A stretch of DNA of 64,000 nt from Enterovibrio sp051650965 (GTDB lineage Bacteria; Pseudomonadota; Gammaproteobacteria; Enterobacterales; Vibrionaceae). The position numbers were made by a program, and so were the translations under genes. Shown piece by piece: positions 36,042-44,932 of this stretch; the stretch's first letter is position 1, and every line of letters starts with the position of its first letter. The DNA is taken from contig JBOFRL010000037.1 in NCBI GenBank assembly GCA_051650965.1, forward strand, positions 1 through 64,000, written 5' to 3'. The notes below the pieces were generated by a model. It was not told where the DNA came from. It made no database searches and saw nothing but the letters and a program-made list of their open reading frames with translations.

Positions 36042-36395
36042 ATGGATAAGGTGTTTGTTCGCCAGCTTGAAGTTGTCACGCGCATTGGCGCTTACGATTG
36101 GGAGCAGCAGATCTGGCAAAAGTTGTTATTTGACATAGAGATGGAGTTTGACATTGCGCAAGCGGCCGCCAGCGACGACGTCAATTTTGCGCTCGATTAT
36201 GCCAAAGTCACGCAAGCGGTAACGCAGTTCGTCGGCCAAGGTCATTTTTTGCTGATCGAACGCGTTGCGCAAGAGGTGGCAGATTTGATTTTACAGCAGT
36301 TTGGCGTAACGTGGGTGCGCATTACTGTGAGTAAACCCAGTGCGCTGCTTAATGCTGCGTGCGCGGGCGTGGTGATTGAGCGACGTAGCGCCTAG
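36042..36395 (+). CDS. folB: Dihydroneopterin aldolase
   Basis: Folate pathway enzyme producing 6-hydroxymethyl-dihydropterin. From the ATG at 36042 it has 117 residues (MDKVFVRQLEVVTRIGAYDWE), the usual FolB size and start; the active-site segments around GAYDWEQ, NFALDYAKV and VSKPSALLNA are present. A GTG 15 bases upstream is in frame but less typical. First gene of folB-uppP. Confidence 0.94.
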   Translation: MDKVFVRQLEVVTRIGAYDWEQQIWQKLLFDIEMEFDIAQAAASDDVNFALDYAKVTQAVTQFVGQGHFLLIERVAQEVADLILQQFGVTWVRITVSKPSALLNAACAGVVIERRSA

Positions 36396-36459
36396 CGGCA
36401 AAGCGTAGCTATTTTTATTGAGCGGCCGGATGGCTGCAGACTTAAAAGTGTTGGAGATC

Positions 36460-37263
36460 ATGAGTTTTTTTGAAGCATTCTTTTTAGCGCTGATCCAAGG
36501 GCTGACGGAATTTTTGCCCGTCTCAAGCTCAGCGCATCTGATCTTACCGTCGGAAATTTTAGGCTTTCCCGATCAAGGGCTTGCGTTTGATGTGGCGGTG
36601 CATGTCGGGACCTTGTTTGCCGTAATGGGCTATTTTCGCCAGCAAGTTTGGCTTTTGCTCACCGCATTTTTGGCCTCGGTTTTTAAAAATCAGCACAGCA
36701 AAGAGAGCCGTTTGGCGTGGATGATCGTGCTGGCGACTATTCCTGCGGGCATTATTGGGCTGCTGTTGAAAGATTTTGTGGAGCTGTATTTGCGCTCGAC
36801 GTGGGTGATTGCTATCACTTGTGTGGTGTTTGGTTTGTTCTTGTGGTGGGTAGATGCAAAGGCAAAACAAACAGTTAGCGAGGATGCGACCACAGTGAAA
36901 TCGGCGTTGCTCATCGGCCTTGCGCAGGCGATGGCGATCATTCCTGGCACTTCGCGCTCAGGGGCGACGATGACGATGGCGCTGTATTTGGGTTATACCC
37001 GTGAGGCGGCGGCGCGTTTTTCATTTTTGATGTCGATCCCGATCATTTTGCTGGCCGGCGGTTTGCTTGGCATTGAGCTTGTGCAAAGCGACTTGCCGGT
37101 GGATTGGCAAGCGCTGGCTATCGGGCTTGTGGTCTCCTTTATCAGCGCATACCTTTGTATTCATTGGTTTTTAAAGCTGCTGGTCAAAGTGGGTATGTTG
37201 CCATTCGTGATCTACCGGATTTTGCTCGGGATTGTGCTGGCCGCTTATCTTACATTTGTTTAG
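36460..37263 (+). CDS. uppP: Undecaprenyl-diphosphatase UppP (BacA)
   Basis: Dephosphorylates undecaprenyl pyrophosphate to recycle the lipid carrier for peptidoglycan and O-antigen. The 267-residue membrane protein has the two catalytic motifs: QGLTEFLPVSSSAHL near residue 15 and AIIPGTSRSGATM in the second half. Start ATG 36460, with TTGGAG 6-9 bases upstream; the frame extends 14 codons further without family similarity. Followed by a terminator. Confidence 0.96.
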   Translation: MSFFEAFFLALIQGLTEFLPVSSSAHLILPSEILGFPDQGLAFDVAVHVGTLFAVMGYFRQQVWLLLTAFLASVFKNQHSKESRLAWMIVLATIPAGIIGLLLKDFVELYLRSTWVIAITCVVFGLFLWWVDAKAKQTVSEDATTVKSALLIGLAQAMAIIPGTSRSGATMTMALYLGYTREAAARFSFLMSIPIILLAGGLLGIELVQSDLPVDWQALAIGLVVSFISAYLCIHWFLKLLVKVGMLPFVIYRILLGIVLAAYLTFV

Positions 37264-37280
37264 ATTTTGATCTGTTACGT

Positions 37281-37317
37281 CGCCACGGCAGGCACTGTTT
37301 GCTGTGGCGTTTTTTTG
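37281..37317 (+). terminator. Terminator of folB-uppP
   Basis: CGCCACGGC pairs with GCTGTGGCG (one wobble) followed by TTTTTTTG, just before the convergent cca stop. Confidence 0.88.
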
Positions 37318-37319
37318 TT

Positions 37320-38552
37320 CTATTTTGCAGCGTGCTGCGTTAGATAGTGCGCGACGGCGGCGACGCGTTGCGTGTTGAGCTCGTGACGAATCGCGGCGCC
37401 TTTTAACCCTTGCGCGACGATGGGGGCAACTTGCACTGTGCTTGCGGCGGCAAAAACGTCAGCTAGCAGCGCCGCCTGCGGATAGGGAGCCTCTTCACAA
37501 CCGGTGCGCCCTTGGCTGTCGGCTTGGCAAGCCTGCGTGAGCTGTAACAGGCGCTCTGGTTTGCGCCAAAAATCACAAGCGTCAAAAAGTGCGATGAACT
37601 CTGGCGCGCTTTTTTCGCGGGCGTGGTGCACGAAGGTATGATGCGCGCAGACCATCAACGCACAGTCACGGTAGCTGTTAGGCACGCGCAGTCGCTGGCA
37701 CACCGCCTTGATTGGCTGCTCGCCGAGTAGCTCGTGCTGCTTGTGGCTTGGCCAATTTTCTTTATCTGTCAGCGCTTTACCTAGATCATGCAGCTGCGCG
37801 GCAAAGCGCACCAGCGGATCATCACAAATCTGGGCCACTCTTTTGGCCACCAGCAGCGTGTGCAAACCGGTGTCAATTTCCGGATGCCACTTTTTAGGCT
37901 GCGGGATCCCAAAAAGCTGAGCCATTTCAGGGATCACTACCGCTAATGCGCCGCATTCGTGTAGCGTCTGCAAAAAAATGTCGGGGCGCGCCGTGCACAG
38001 CGAACGCTGCCACTCCTGCCACACGCGCTCAGGGCAAAGGTGGCTCAGCTCGCCGTTTTGCACCATTTTTTTGAGCAGCGTGAGCGTTTCTGGCGCAATG
38101 CGAAAGCCAAGCTCATGCAAACTTGCGGCAAAACGGGCGACGCGCAAAATGCGCAGCGGATCTTCGCAAAACGCCGGCGAGACGTGGCGCAAGATCTTAT
38201 TTTGCAGATCCGCGAGGCCGCCGTGCGGCGCGTATAACGTACCCGCGTCATCTTGCGCAATTGCGTTGATGGTCAGATCGCGGCGCGCCAAGTCTTCCTC
38301 AAGCGTGATTTTATCGGAAAAATCGCAGACAAAACCTTGATAACCAAGGCCGCTTTTTCTTTCGGTGCGAGCAAGCGCGTATTCTTGTTTGGTGGTTGGA
38401 TGCAAAAAAACCGGAAAGTCCGCGCCGACCTGCTGATAACCTTGCGCCAGCATCTGCGCGGGGGTTGCGCCAACCACCAGCCAATCTTGATCTTTATTGG
38501 GAATGCCAAGCAGCGTATCGCGCACCGCGCCGCCGACCAGATAAATTTTCAT
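37320..38552 (-). CDS. cca: Multifunctional CCA-adding tRNA nucleotidyltransferase
   Basis: Adds or repairs the tRNA CCA end. The 410-residue protein opens with the nucleotidyltransferase motif LVGGAVRDTLLG and the catalytic NKDQDW, followed by EEDLARRDLTINAIA and EDPLRILRVARFA. The C-terminal HD domain (QLHDLGK and ALMVCAHHT) is the type that in E. coli gives 2',3'-cyclic phosphodiesterase and phosphatase activities. In E. coli cca neighbours ygiM; here the gspAB fusion lies between them. Confidence 0.97.
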   Translation of the reverse strand: MKIYLVGGAVRDTLLGIPNKDQDWLVVGATPAQMLAQGYQQVGADFPVFLHPTTKQEYALARTERKSGLGYQGFVCDFSDKITLEEDLARRDLTINAIAQDDAGTLYAPHGGLADLQNKILRHVSPAFCEDPLRILRVARFAASLHELGFRIAPETLTLLKKMVQNGELSHLCPERVWQEWQRSLCTARPDIFLQTLHECGALAVVIPEMAQLFGIPQPKKWHPEIDTGLHTLLVAKRVAQICDDPLVRFAAQLHDLGKALTDKENWPSHKQHELLGEQPIKAVCQRLRVPNSYRDCALMVCAHHTFVHHAREKSAPEFIALFDACDFWRKPERLLQLTQACQADSQGRTGCEEAPYPQAALLADVFAAASTVQVAPIVAQGLKGAAIRHELNTQRVAAVAHYLTQHAAK

Positions 38553-38837
38553 GAAAAATCTCGCGCTCTTATGGTGAGTTTTTAGTTAATGGGCAAAAAT
38601 TTCGCTATTGATCAATAAATTAGCTATGATTCTTTTACTATCTTATTTATACCTCGCCGTGAAGATATTAGTCACGTTGATCATACAGATTTTTTTAAAA
38701 CGAGGGCATGCTGTCTGTCTGTGCTTAATGAGCTGTGTTGGCGAACCTCAATGCTAGATTGTGGTCTAGCTCTGTAAGCTTCCATAATAAAACTGTCACG
38801 ACATAGATGAGTGTCAAATTGGATTTTAGAGAAGGTT

Positions 38838-41330
38838 ATGTATCAAAGTTTCTTTAACTTCAAAGAATTACCTTTTGCAATTGTACCAAACCCAAAATTC
38901 TACTTTTTAAGTGAGCGCCATAAAGAAGCGTTAAGTCATGTTTTATCTGGCATTAATGGTGGCGGTGGAATTGCTTTGCTTACTGGGGAGGTGGGAACGG
39001 GCAAAACCATGACAATGCGCGCATTGCTGGCCCGTTTTCCTTCAGAAAGTGAGGTACTGACCCTCTTAAATCCAAGTATTAATGAGCTTGAGTTGCTGCA
39101 GACATTGTGCGACGGTTTTGGGATTGAGTATCGCGAAGAGGATAGCTTTAAACGCCTATTATCGCTTGTTACACAGCGCCTTTATGAAAATGATGAGCGC
39201 GGCGTGGACAGCGTACTTTTGGTCGATGAAGCGCAGCATCTTAGCCCTGAAGTGCTAGAGCAGCTGCGTCTTTTGACCAATATTGAAACGGTTGAGCACA
39301 AGCTGCTCAAAGTGATTTTGATTGGCCAGCCTGAGCTGCAACAACTGCTGCGGCGCAACAATTTGCGCCAGCTCGCGCAGCGGATCACCGAGCGCTACCA
39401 TCTTTTGCCGCTGCACGACGATGAAGTGAAGCAATACATTTTGCATCGCTTAGTGTGCGCAGGAAAACTCGAGCCGGTATTTGAAGAAGGCTGTTTTCGG
39501 GTGATCGCGAAAAAAACCGGTGGCGTGCCGCGTCTGATAAATCTTGTGTGCGACCAAGCGCTTAAGGTTGGGTTTCGCGAAGGCAAGCAGCTGATCTCTG
39601 TCGATATGATCCGCCGCGCGTGCCGCCATGTGCTTGACTGGCAGCAGACGGATGTTGCCGTTGATAATGCGTCGAAACGTTACTGGCCGTATTACGTGGG
39701 CGCGGCTTTTGTCGCGAGTGTGCTTGCGCTCTCTTTGCGTCAATATATTACGATAAATCAAGCGCCTTCCGCACAAAATGCACAAAGAGCGCCGCAAGCG
39801 AATGCGGCTGGGCAGCAAAATTTACCGCTCGCGGCAAACGCACCGCAAGCGGCGCCCGTTCGCCATGAGCCGCTCGAAGATGCAGAATTTGCGCCTCAAT
39901 CATCTTTGCTTGCTGGCAACGTGGATCGCTCTGCCGCGCAAAACGGAGCAGCTGCGCGCGAGCAAAGCGCGCCGCCGGCAAATTCGGTGGAAACCTTGCC
40001 GCTCACAACATTGGTTGAGCAGAGCCAAAATGCCAATCCAGCAATGAAAATGCTATATCAATTATGGGGTTATGCTGCAGATTTTGACGCCAATCAGTGC
40101 AAAGGCGAACTGCGCGGTGAAATTAGCTGCTACAAAGGGCGCGTTTCACTCGATCAGCTGCGCACCATTAACCAGCCAGCGGTGCTGGTGTTTGATGGCG
40201 ATAATGGGCGCAAGTGGTATGCCGTTTTGTCGGCTATCGGCGAGGATCTGCATGAAATCGTGGCCGGCCGTCGTCAGCAACGTTTTCTTGTGACTGAAGA
40301 TTTTATTGCGCAGCACTGGTCGGGCGAAGCGATGCTGTTGTGGCGCCCGCCGCTGCGCGAAAGTCGCGTGATTGCACCTGGGCAAAATAATCAGCGAGTG
40401 CGCTGGCTGGATCAGCATCTTAATCAATATTTTGGCAACAACATGGCGCCGTCGTCGCGTTTTGGCGAGCAGATGCGCGCGAAAGTGCGTGATTTTCAGC
40501 AGCAAAAAGGCGGTGACGTAGACGGGATCGCAGGTCCTATCACTTTAATGCTGCTTGATGGCGCGCTGAGCGTGACGCCGTCCAAGCTTACGCGCAGCAG
40601 CAAAGTGGATAAGTCGCAGCGTAGCGTGCTTGATGACGGGCAAATTGTTTTGTTGCCGCGCATGGAATCATCTGATGTTGCGCTGCAGCTTTTGCCAGAA
40701 AAAACCGTGGTAGCGAGACGTGCGGCTGCAACAGCGCCTGCGAGCGTGCAAATGCCAAATCCGGCGCCTGCGAAAGCGAAAAGTTCGCCTGCATCAGATG
40801 CCAATAACGATTTGATTGCTTTGTTAGAAGCTGAAATCGAGCAGCGCCGCGGCGCGACCGGCAGCAATAACAATTCGCAAAATACGTCGATCATCAGCCA
40901 GTTGAGTAGTGAACTTGCGCAGGCGCGTCTGTCTGCGCCAGCAACTCGCAATACTACGACGGGTAAAATGGAGCCGGCTAACGTGGCGTTTAATTTAGCG
41001 CAGCGCGTGGAAAATGCGGCCTCTTTGGTGGCTAAAGCGCCGCCAACGGATCCCAAAATCGCGCCGCTTCCATCGGGTCAAGCTTATCGGGACGTGTTGC
41101 CGCTTTCAGACGTGCCGTCTGCGCTGCTAAGTCGCATGCCGCCGATGAATTTTCAGGCGCATGTTTATGCGTCAGATAAGAAAAATCGCTGGGTGAAAGT
41201 GAACAGCCGCAATGCGCTAGAGGGCGACCAAGTGGCCAATGGGGTGACACTGCTTGGCATTGAACCGCAGCAAGTGGTGGTGCAGTTTGAAGGGATGCTG
41301 ATCTCTATCCCTGCGCTAAGCTCTTGGTAA
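38838..41330 (+). CDS. Fused GspA-GspB type II secretion assembly protein
   Basis: An 830-residue inner-membrane protein. Residues 1-270 form an ExeA/GspA AAA+ ATPase (start MYQSFFNFKELPF, Walker A GEVGTGKT at 50-57, Walker B LLVDEAQHLS). One membrane helix follows (YYVGAAFVASVLALSL, about 282-297). A long Ala/Gln-rich periplasmic linker leads to a peptidoglycan-binding segment (VRDFQQQKGGDVDGIAGPIT, around 550-570). The last 85 residues match the GspB/ExeB C-terminal domain (DVPSALLSRMPPMNFQAHVY, RWVKVNSR, EGDQVANGVTLLGIEPQQVVV). In Aeromonas ExeA and ExeB are separate proteins that help assemble the outer-membrane secretin through peptidoglycan. ATG at 38838 preceded by GAGAAGG. No other gsp gene is in the window. 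Confidence 0.85.
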   Translation: MYQSFFNFKELPFAIVPNPKFYFLSERHKEALSHVLSGINGGGGIALLTGEVGTGKTMTMRALLARFPSESEVLTLLNPSINELELLQTLCDGFGIEYREEDSFKRLLSLVTQRLYENDERGVDSVLLVDEAQHLSPEVLEQLRLLTNIETVEHKLLKVILIGQPELQQLLRRNNLRQLAQRITERYHLLPLHDDEVKQYILHRLVCAGKLEPVFEEGCFRVIAKKTGGVPRLINLVCDQALKVGFREGKQLISVDMIRRACRHVLDWQQTDVAVDNASKRYWPYYVGAAFVASVLALSLRQYITINQAPSAQNAQRAPQANAAGQQNLPLAANAPQAAPVRHEPLEDAEFAPQSSLLAGNVDRSAAQNGAAAREQSAPPANSVETLPLTTLVEQSQNANPAMKMLYQLWGYAADFDANQCKGELRGEISCYKGRVSLDQLRTINQPAVLVFDGDNGRKWYAVLSAIGEDLHEIVAGRRQQRFLVTEDFIAQHWSGEAMLLWRPPLRESRVIAPGQNNQRVRWLDQHLNQYFGNNMAPSSRFGEQMRAKVRDFQQQKGGDVDGIAGPITLMLLDGALSVTPSKLTRSSKVDKSQRSVLDDGQIVLLPRMESSDVALQLLPEKTVVARRAAATAPASVQMPNPAPAKAKSSPASDANNDLIALLEAEIEQRRGATGSNNNSQNTSIISQLSSELAQARLSAPATRNTTTGKMEPANVAFNLAQRVENAASLVAKAPPTDPKIAPLPSGQAYRDVLPLSDVPSALLSRMPPMNFQAHVYASDKKNRWVKVNSRNALEGDQVANGVTLLGIEPQQVVVQFEGMLISIPALSSW

Positions 41331-41341
41331 AAAAGCATTTA

Positions 41342-41366
41342 GGCCATGGACGGTTGCGCCATGGCC
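41342..41366. terminator. Hairpin between convergent gspAB and ygiM
   Basis: GGCCATGG / CCATGGCC perfect 8-bp stem with a 9-base loop. The tails on both strands are poor in T near the stem, so it may be a weak bidirectional terminator. Confidence 0.5.
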
Positions 41367-41372
41367 ATCTCT

Positions 41373-41981
41373 CTACCAGCTGCTTTTATTCTTTTTACGT
41401 CGAGGAATGATGTGCGGTAAAAATAGGCCAAACAATAAGCCTCCGCCGGCAACCATTCCGCCGTACGCGAAATAACTCATCAGCAAATCATCTTTTTGTG
41501 TGTCAAGACGCGCGCGCATTTCTCGCATTTGCGATTGTGCTTGATCGAGCTGCTCGTTGAGCTCGCGCCCCTCTTTTTCTAACGTTTTGACTTGCTCGGT
41601 GCGTTGCTGCAGCGCGTCAACTAAGCCTTGATTTTTCGCCGCGGCATCCTTACTTGCAGTGCTAAGCGCGCTTTTTACCGCAGTTAGCTCATTTTCAAGT
41701 GCCGGTAAGCGTGACTTAAGGCTTGGCGTGCTTGTGACATATTTGCTGTCAACCCAGCCGCGACGGTTGCGCGCATCAACGATTTCGCTGTAGCCCGACT
41801 TTTCCGCACCCATCACTTTAACCGGCACGCCAGCGTTGATGCTGCCTAAAATGCGGTATTCAGTTCCAGGGCCGGCATGCATGTAGATAAATAGTTCATC
41901 TGAAATATAGCTTTCCTGAGCACACAGCGAAGGTGCTGCAAGGCTCAGGGTTACTGCAAAAGCAAAAAAAGCTCGCTTCAC
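41373..41981 (-). CDS. ygiM: TIGR04211 family SH3 domain protein YgiM
   Basis: A 202-residue membrane-anchored envelope protein. Order of parts: signal sequence (VKRAFFAFAVTLSLAAPSLCA), a bacterial SH3 domain (ELFIYMHAGPGTEYRILGSI ... RGWVDSKYV, about 30-85), a long coiled coil (about 95-165) and a C-terminal membrane helix (YFAYGGMVAGGGLLFGLFLP) with a basic tail. Start GTG at 41981 behind an AGGAA ribosome site; upstream codons in the open frame have no signal-peptide character. Same family and location as E. coli ygiM next to cca. Molecular role unknown. Confidence 0.9.
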   Translation of the reverse strand: MKRAFFAFAVTLSLAAPSLCAQESYISDELFIYMHAGPGTEYRILGSINAGVPVKVMGAEKSGYSEIVDARNRRGWVDSKYVTSTPSLKSRLPALENELTAVKSALSTASKDAAAKNQGLVDALQQRTEQVKTLEKEGRELNEQLDQAQSQMREMRARLDTQKDDLLMSYFAYGGMVAGGGLLFGLFLPHIIPRRKKNKSSW

Positions 41982-42229
41982 AAGAGGTTCCTTCTGTTGT
42001 TGCTGTATGATCTCAAACGACAGACGCTGCGACGATACCAATAAATCGGGTATTGTCAATATCGAGCGAAAAGTGCCTTGAAAAACAAAGATTATGCCAT
42101 TCTTGGCGGGCAAAAAGGAGGCAAAGAACGCAGTTTTTTATCTTAATAGCGCAATATTTGATAAAAACGGCGTTTGCCTGCGAGAGAAAGAGTGGCGGCG
42201 CGCTGCCGCCGTCTTGCTAGCATTCAATA

Positions 42230-43159
42230 TTAATCATAATAGGACGCCTTTCCATCAGGGCGACTTTTAAAGCGGCGGTGCAACCACATGTACTGCTCAG
42301 GCGCGCGCAGGATAGATCGCTCAATGATTTTATTGGTAAATTGCGCCGTCACGGCGGGGTCGTGGGTTGGAAAATCTTCCTGCTTGGCGTCCAGCGTAAG
42401 CGTGTAGCCGCAGCCTGCCTTATCACGCGTAATGGTAAAACTTGCGACCTGACAGCGACTTGCGCTGGCCAGCAGCTGCGTGCCGGTTGTGGTGCACGCA
42501 TCCTCTACTGCAAATAGCGGCACAAAGGCGTGGCGGTGTTTGCCGTAATCATGATCGGGCGCGTACCAGACAAAACTTCCTTCGCGCAGCACACGGATCA
42601 TCTGCTTCACATCAATCCTGTCGATGAGCTGATTGCCACGCGTGCGGCCATGATATTGCACCCAGTTATACACGGGGTTGGTATTGGGACGAAACACGCC
42701 AAACCCTTGATGCACAAGGCCGAACGCGCGCGCGCCAAGTTCAAGGTTTAGCGAATGGATAGCGATCAGCAGCACACCGCTATTATTCTTGCGTAGCGTC
42801 TCAATCTGCTCAAAGCCCACGTAGCGGACATGCTTTTTGACGCGCCAATCTGGCCAAAACCAAGCCATGCCCGTTTCAAAAAGGGAAAGCCCCATGTGTT
42901 TGAAGTTGTCATGCAGCAGCGTTTCGCGCTCTGCCGCGCTTAAATTGGGAAAACAGAGCTGCAAATTGCGCGCGGCAATTTTTTTGCGACTTTTGAGGAC
43001 GCGCATCAGCAACATGCCGAGCTTAAATCCCAAAAAACGTTGCAGGCGATAAGGAAGCCAGCTGATCAGATACATCAATCCAAGAGCAAACCACGTATGC
43101 CAGTAGCGTGGATGCAAAAAAGCGAGCCGAAAATGGGGGACTTGTGGAGTCTGCTTCAT
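42230..43159 (-). CDS. lpxL: Lipid A late acyltransferase, LpxL/LpxM family
   Basis: Adds a secondary acyl chain (laurate or myristate) to Kdo2-lipid IVA at the inner membrane. The 309-residue protein has an N-terminal membrane helix (WFALGLMYLISWLPYRL), then the HX4E active-site motif in AIHSLNLELGARAFG and the WYAPDHDYG segment typical of LpxL/LpxP/LpxM. I cannot separate LpxL from LpxM by eye, though the opening PQVPHFRLAFLHPRYWHTW resembles LpxL. Divergent from hldE, another LPS gene. Confidence 0.88.
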   Translation of the reverse strand: MKQTPQVPHFRLAFLHPRYWHTWFALGLMYLISWLPYRLQRFLGFKLGMLLMRVLKSRKKIAARNLQLCFPNLSAAERETLLHDNFKHMGLSLFETGMAWFWPDWRVKKHVRYVGFEQIETLRKNNSGVLLIAIHSLNLELGARAFGLVHQGFGVFRPNTNPVYNWVQYHGRTRGNQLIDRIDVKQMIRVLREGSFVWYAPDHDYGKHRHAFVPLFAVEDACTTTGTQLLASASRCQVASFTITRDKAGCGYTLTLDAKQEDFPTHDPAVTAQFTNKIIERSILRAPEQYMWLHRRFKSRPDGKASYYD

Positions 43160-43346
43160 AGTGTTTGTGCAATAACTTGTTGGCGATATTAGGGAAAGTT
43201 ATTATATACCGTTCAAAATGAAAGCCGCATTGGATGCATGGCCAAGCCAGCATCGTTATCACACGTTTATTGTTAGGGCATGCCACTTTTTTGACGCGGG
43301 TCGTTAATGCGGTGCTGGTTGCGCTTGTTTGCTCTTGGAGAGAAGA

Positions 43347-44780
43347 ATGAAATTAAGTTTGCCAAATTACCAACAAGCCGATGTATTGATTGTCGGCGAT
43401 GTGATGCTTGACCGTTATTGGTATGGCCCCACGCAGCGTATTTCGCCAGAAGCGCCGGTTCCGGTTGTAAAGATTGATAATACCGAAGAGCGCCCAGGCG
43501 GCGCGGCCAACGTGGCGATGAATATCGCAGGTCTTGGCGGCAAAGCGCGCCTTATCGGCCTTGTCGGCATGGACGAGCAGGCCAACGTGCTTGCCACTAA
43601 ACTTACTCCGCTTAATGTCGACTGCCATTTTGTGCCGATCGCGCAAAAGCCCACCATCACGAAGCTGCGGATCATGAGCCGCAATCAGCAGCTGATCCGC
43701 CTTGATTTTGAACAGCCCTTTAGCAGCGAAGACAGCCTTGCGCAGATGGACAAAATTGTTGAGCAGCTGCCGTTGGTGAAAGTGGCGATCTTGTCTGATT
43801 ATGCGAAAGGTGCACTGTGCAATGTGCAGCTGATCATCGAGCAAGCGCGTCGCTTTGGCGTGAAAACTTTGGTTGATCCGAAAGGGACTGATTTTGAGCG
43901 CTACCGTGGTGCGACGCTGCTTACGCCTAACATGGGCGAGTTTGAGGCGGTGGTGGGTCACTGCGCCAATGAGCAGCAAATTGAGCAAAAAGGTCTGCAG
44001 CTGATCGAGCAGTTGCAACTTGAGGCGCTGCTGGTCACGCGTAGCGAGCACGGCATGATGTTGATCCGCAACGGTGTGCCGGCGCTGAGTTTAGCGACGC
44101 AGGCAAAAGAGGTGTATGACGTTACCGGCGCGGGTGACACGGTAATTTCGGTGCTGGCGGCTTCTATTGCGGCAGGCGCTTCGTTTGATGACGCTTGCTC
44201 GCTGGCGAACGCGGCGGCTGGCGTGGTTGTCGGCAAGCTTGGAACGTCGACCATTTCGCCGGTTGAGCTGACCGAAGCTGTTTTTGGCAGCCAAAGCTTA
44301 GGTTTTGGCGTGATCAAGCAAGATCAGCTTAAAGTGGCGGTGGAGCTTGCTAAAGCGCGCGGCGAAAAGATTGTGATGACCAACGGCTGCTTTGACATTT
44401 TGCATGCAGGCCACGTAGCCTATCTTAATGAAGCGGCAAAATTGGGCGACCGCCTGATCGTGGCGGTGAACACGGATGCGTCGGTGCGCCAGCTTAAAGG
44501 CTCGGGCCGGCCGGTGAACCCTGTGGATCGGCGTATGGCGGTGTTGTCTGGTCTTAGCGCGGTGGATTGGGTGGTCGCGTTTGAAGAGCAGACGCCTGAG
44601 CGCATCATCACGGAGCTGTTGCCAAATGTACTTGTCAAAGGTGGTGATTATCAAGTTGAGCAGATTGCGGGCGGCAAGGCGGTGCTGGCAGCTGGCGGTG
44701 AAGTGCGCGTGCTCAATTTTGAAGAAGGGTGCTCAACGACGCAGCTCATTAATTCTATTCGAGTTTTACATAATGAGTGA
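43347..44780 (+). CDS. hldE: Bifunctional heptose 7-phosphate kinase / heptose 1-phosphate adenylyltransferase
   Basis: Makes ADP-heptose for the LPS inner core. The 477-residue fusion has an N-terminal ribokinase-like kinase (VGDVMLDRYWYG, RPGGAANVAMN, DVTGAGDTVISV with the catalytic aspartate) and a C-terminal nucleotidyltransferase beginning near residue 340 with TNGCFDILHAGHVAYL (HxGH motif). Start ATG at 43347 behind TTGGAGAG. Terminator-like hairpin at 44809. Confidence 0.97.
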   Translation: MKLSLPNYQQADVLIVGDVMLDRYWYGPTQRISPEAPVPVVKIDNTEERPGGAANVAMNIAGLGGKARLIGLVGMDEQANVLATKLTPLNVDCHFVPIAQKPTITKLRIMSRNQQLIRLDFEQPFSSEDSLAQMDKIVEQLPLVKVAILSDYAKGALCNVQLIIEQARRFGVKTLVDPKGTDFERYRGATLLTPNMGEFEAVVGHCANEQQIEQKGLQLIEQLQLEALLVTRSEHGMMLIRNGVPALSLATQAKEVYDVTGAGDTVISVLAASIAAGASFDDACSLANAAAGVVVGKLGTSTISPVELTEAVFGSQSLGFGVIKQDQLKVAVELAKARGEKIVMTNGCFDILHAGHVAYLNEAAKLGDRLIVAVNTDASVRQLKGSGRPVNPVDRRMAVLSGLSAVDWVVAFEEQTPERIITELLPNVLVKGGDYQVEQIAGGKAVLAAGGEVRVLNFEEGCSTTQLINSIRVLHNE

Positions 44781-44808
44781 TTAATGCCGCGTTGCATTTA
44801 TCTGCTTT

Positions 44809-44851
44809 AAGCCTGTTGCGGCGCTTTATTGCTGGGCGTCGTTGCAGGCTT
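44809..44851 (+). terminator. Probable hldE terminator
   Basis: AAGCCTG (44809-44815) pairs with CAGGCTT (44845-44851), with partial inner pairing; the tail TATCTTTGC is only moderately T-rich. Confidence 0.5.
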
Positions 44852-44932
44852 TATCTTTGCTAGTTTCTGCACAATTTAACCTGCCGCGACTTGTCTTATT
44901 TTTTACTTCTTTGACTGCCATCTGTCGTGCAT

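Noticed and set aside
43353..44051. 232-codon minus-strand frame inside hldE
   Set aside because: Antisense to the conserved kinase domain, with typical shadow composition.
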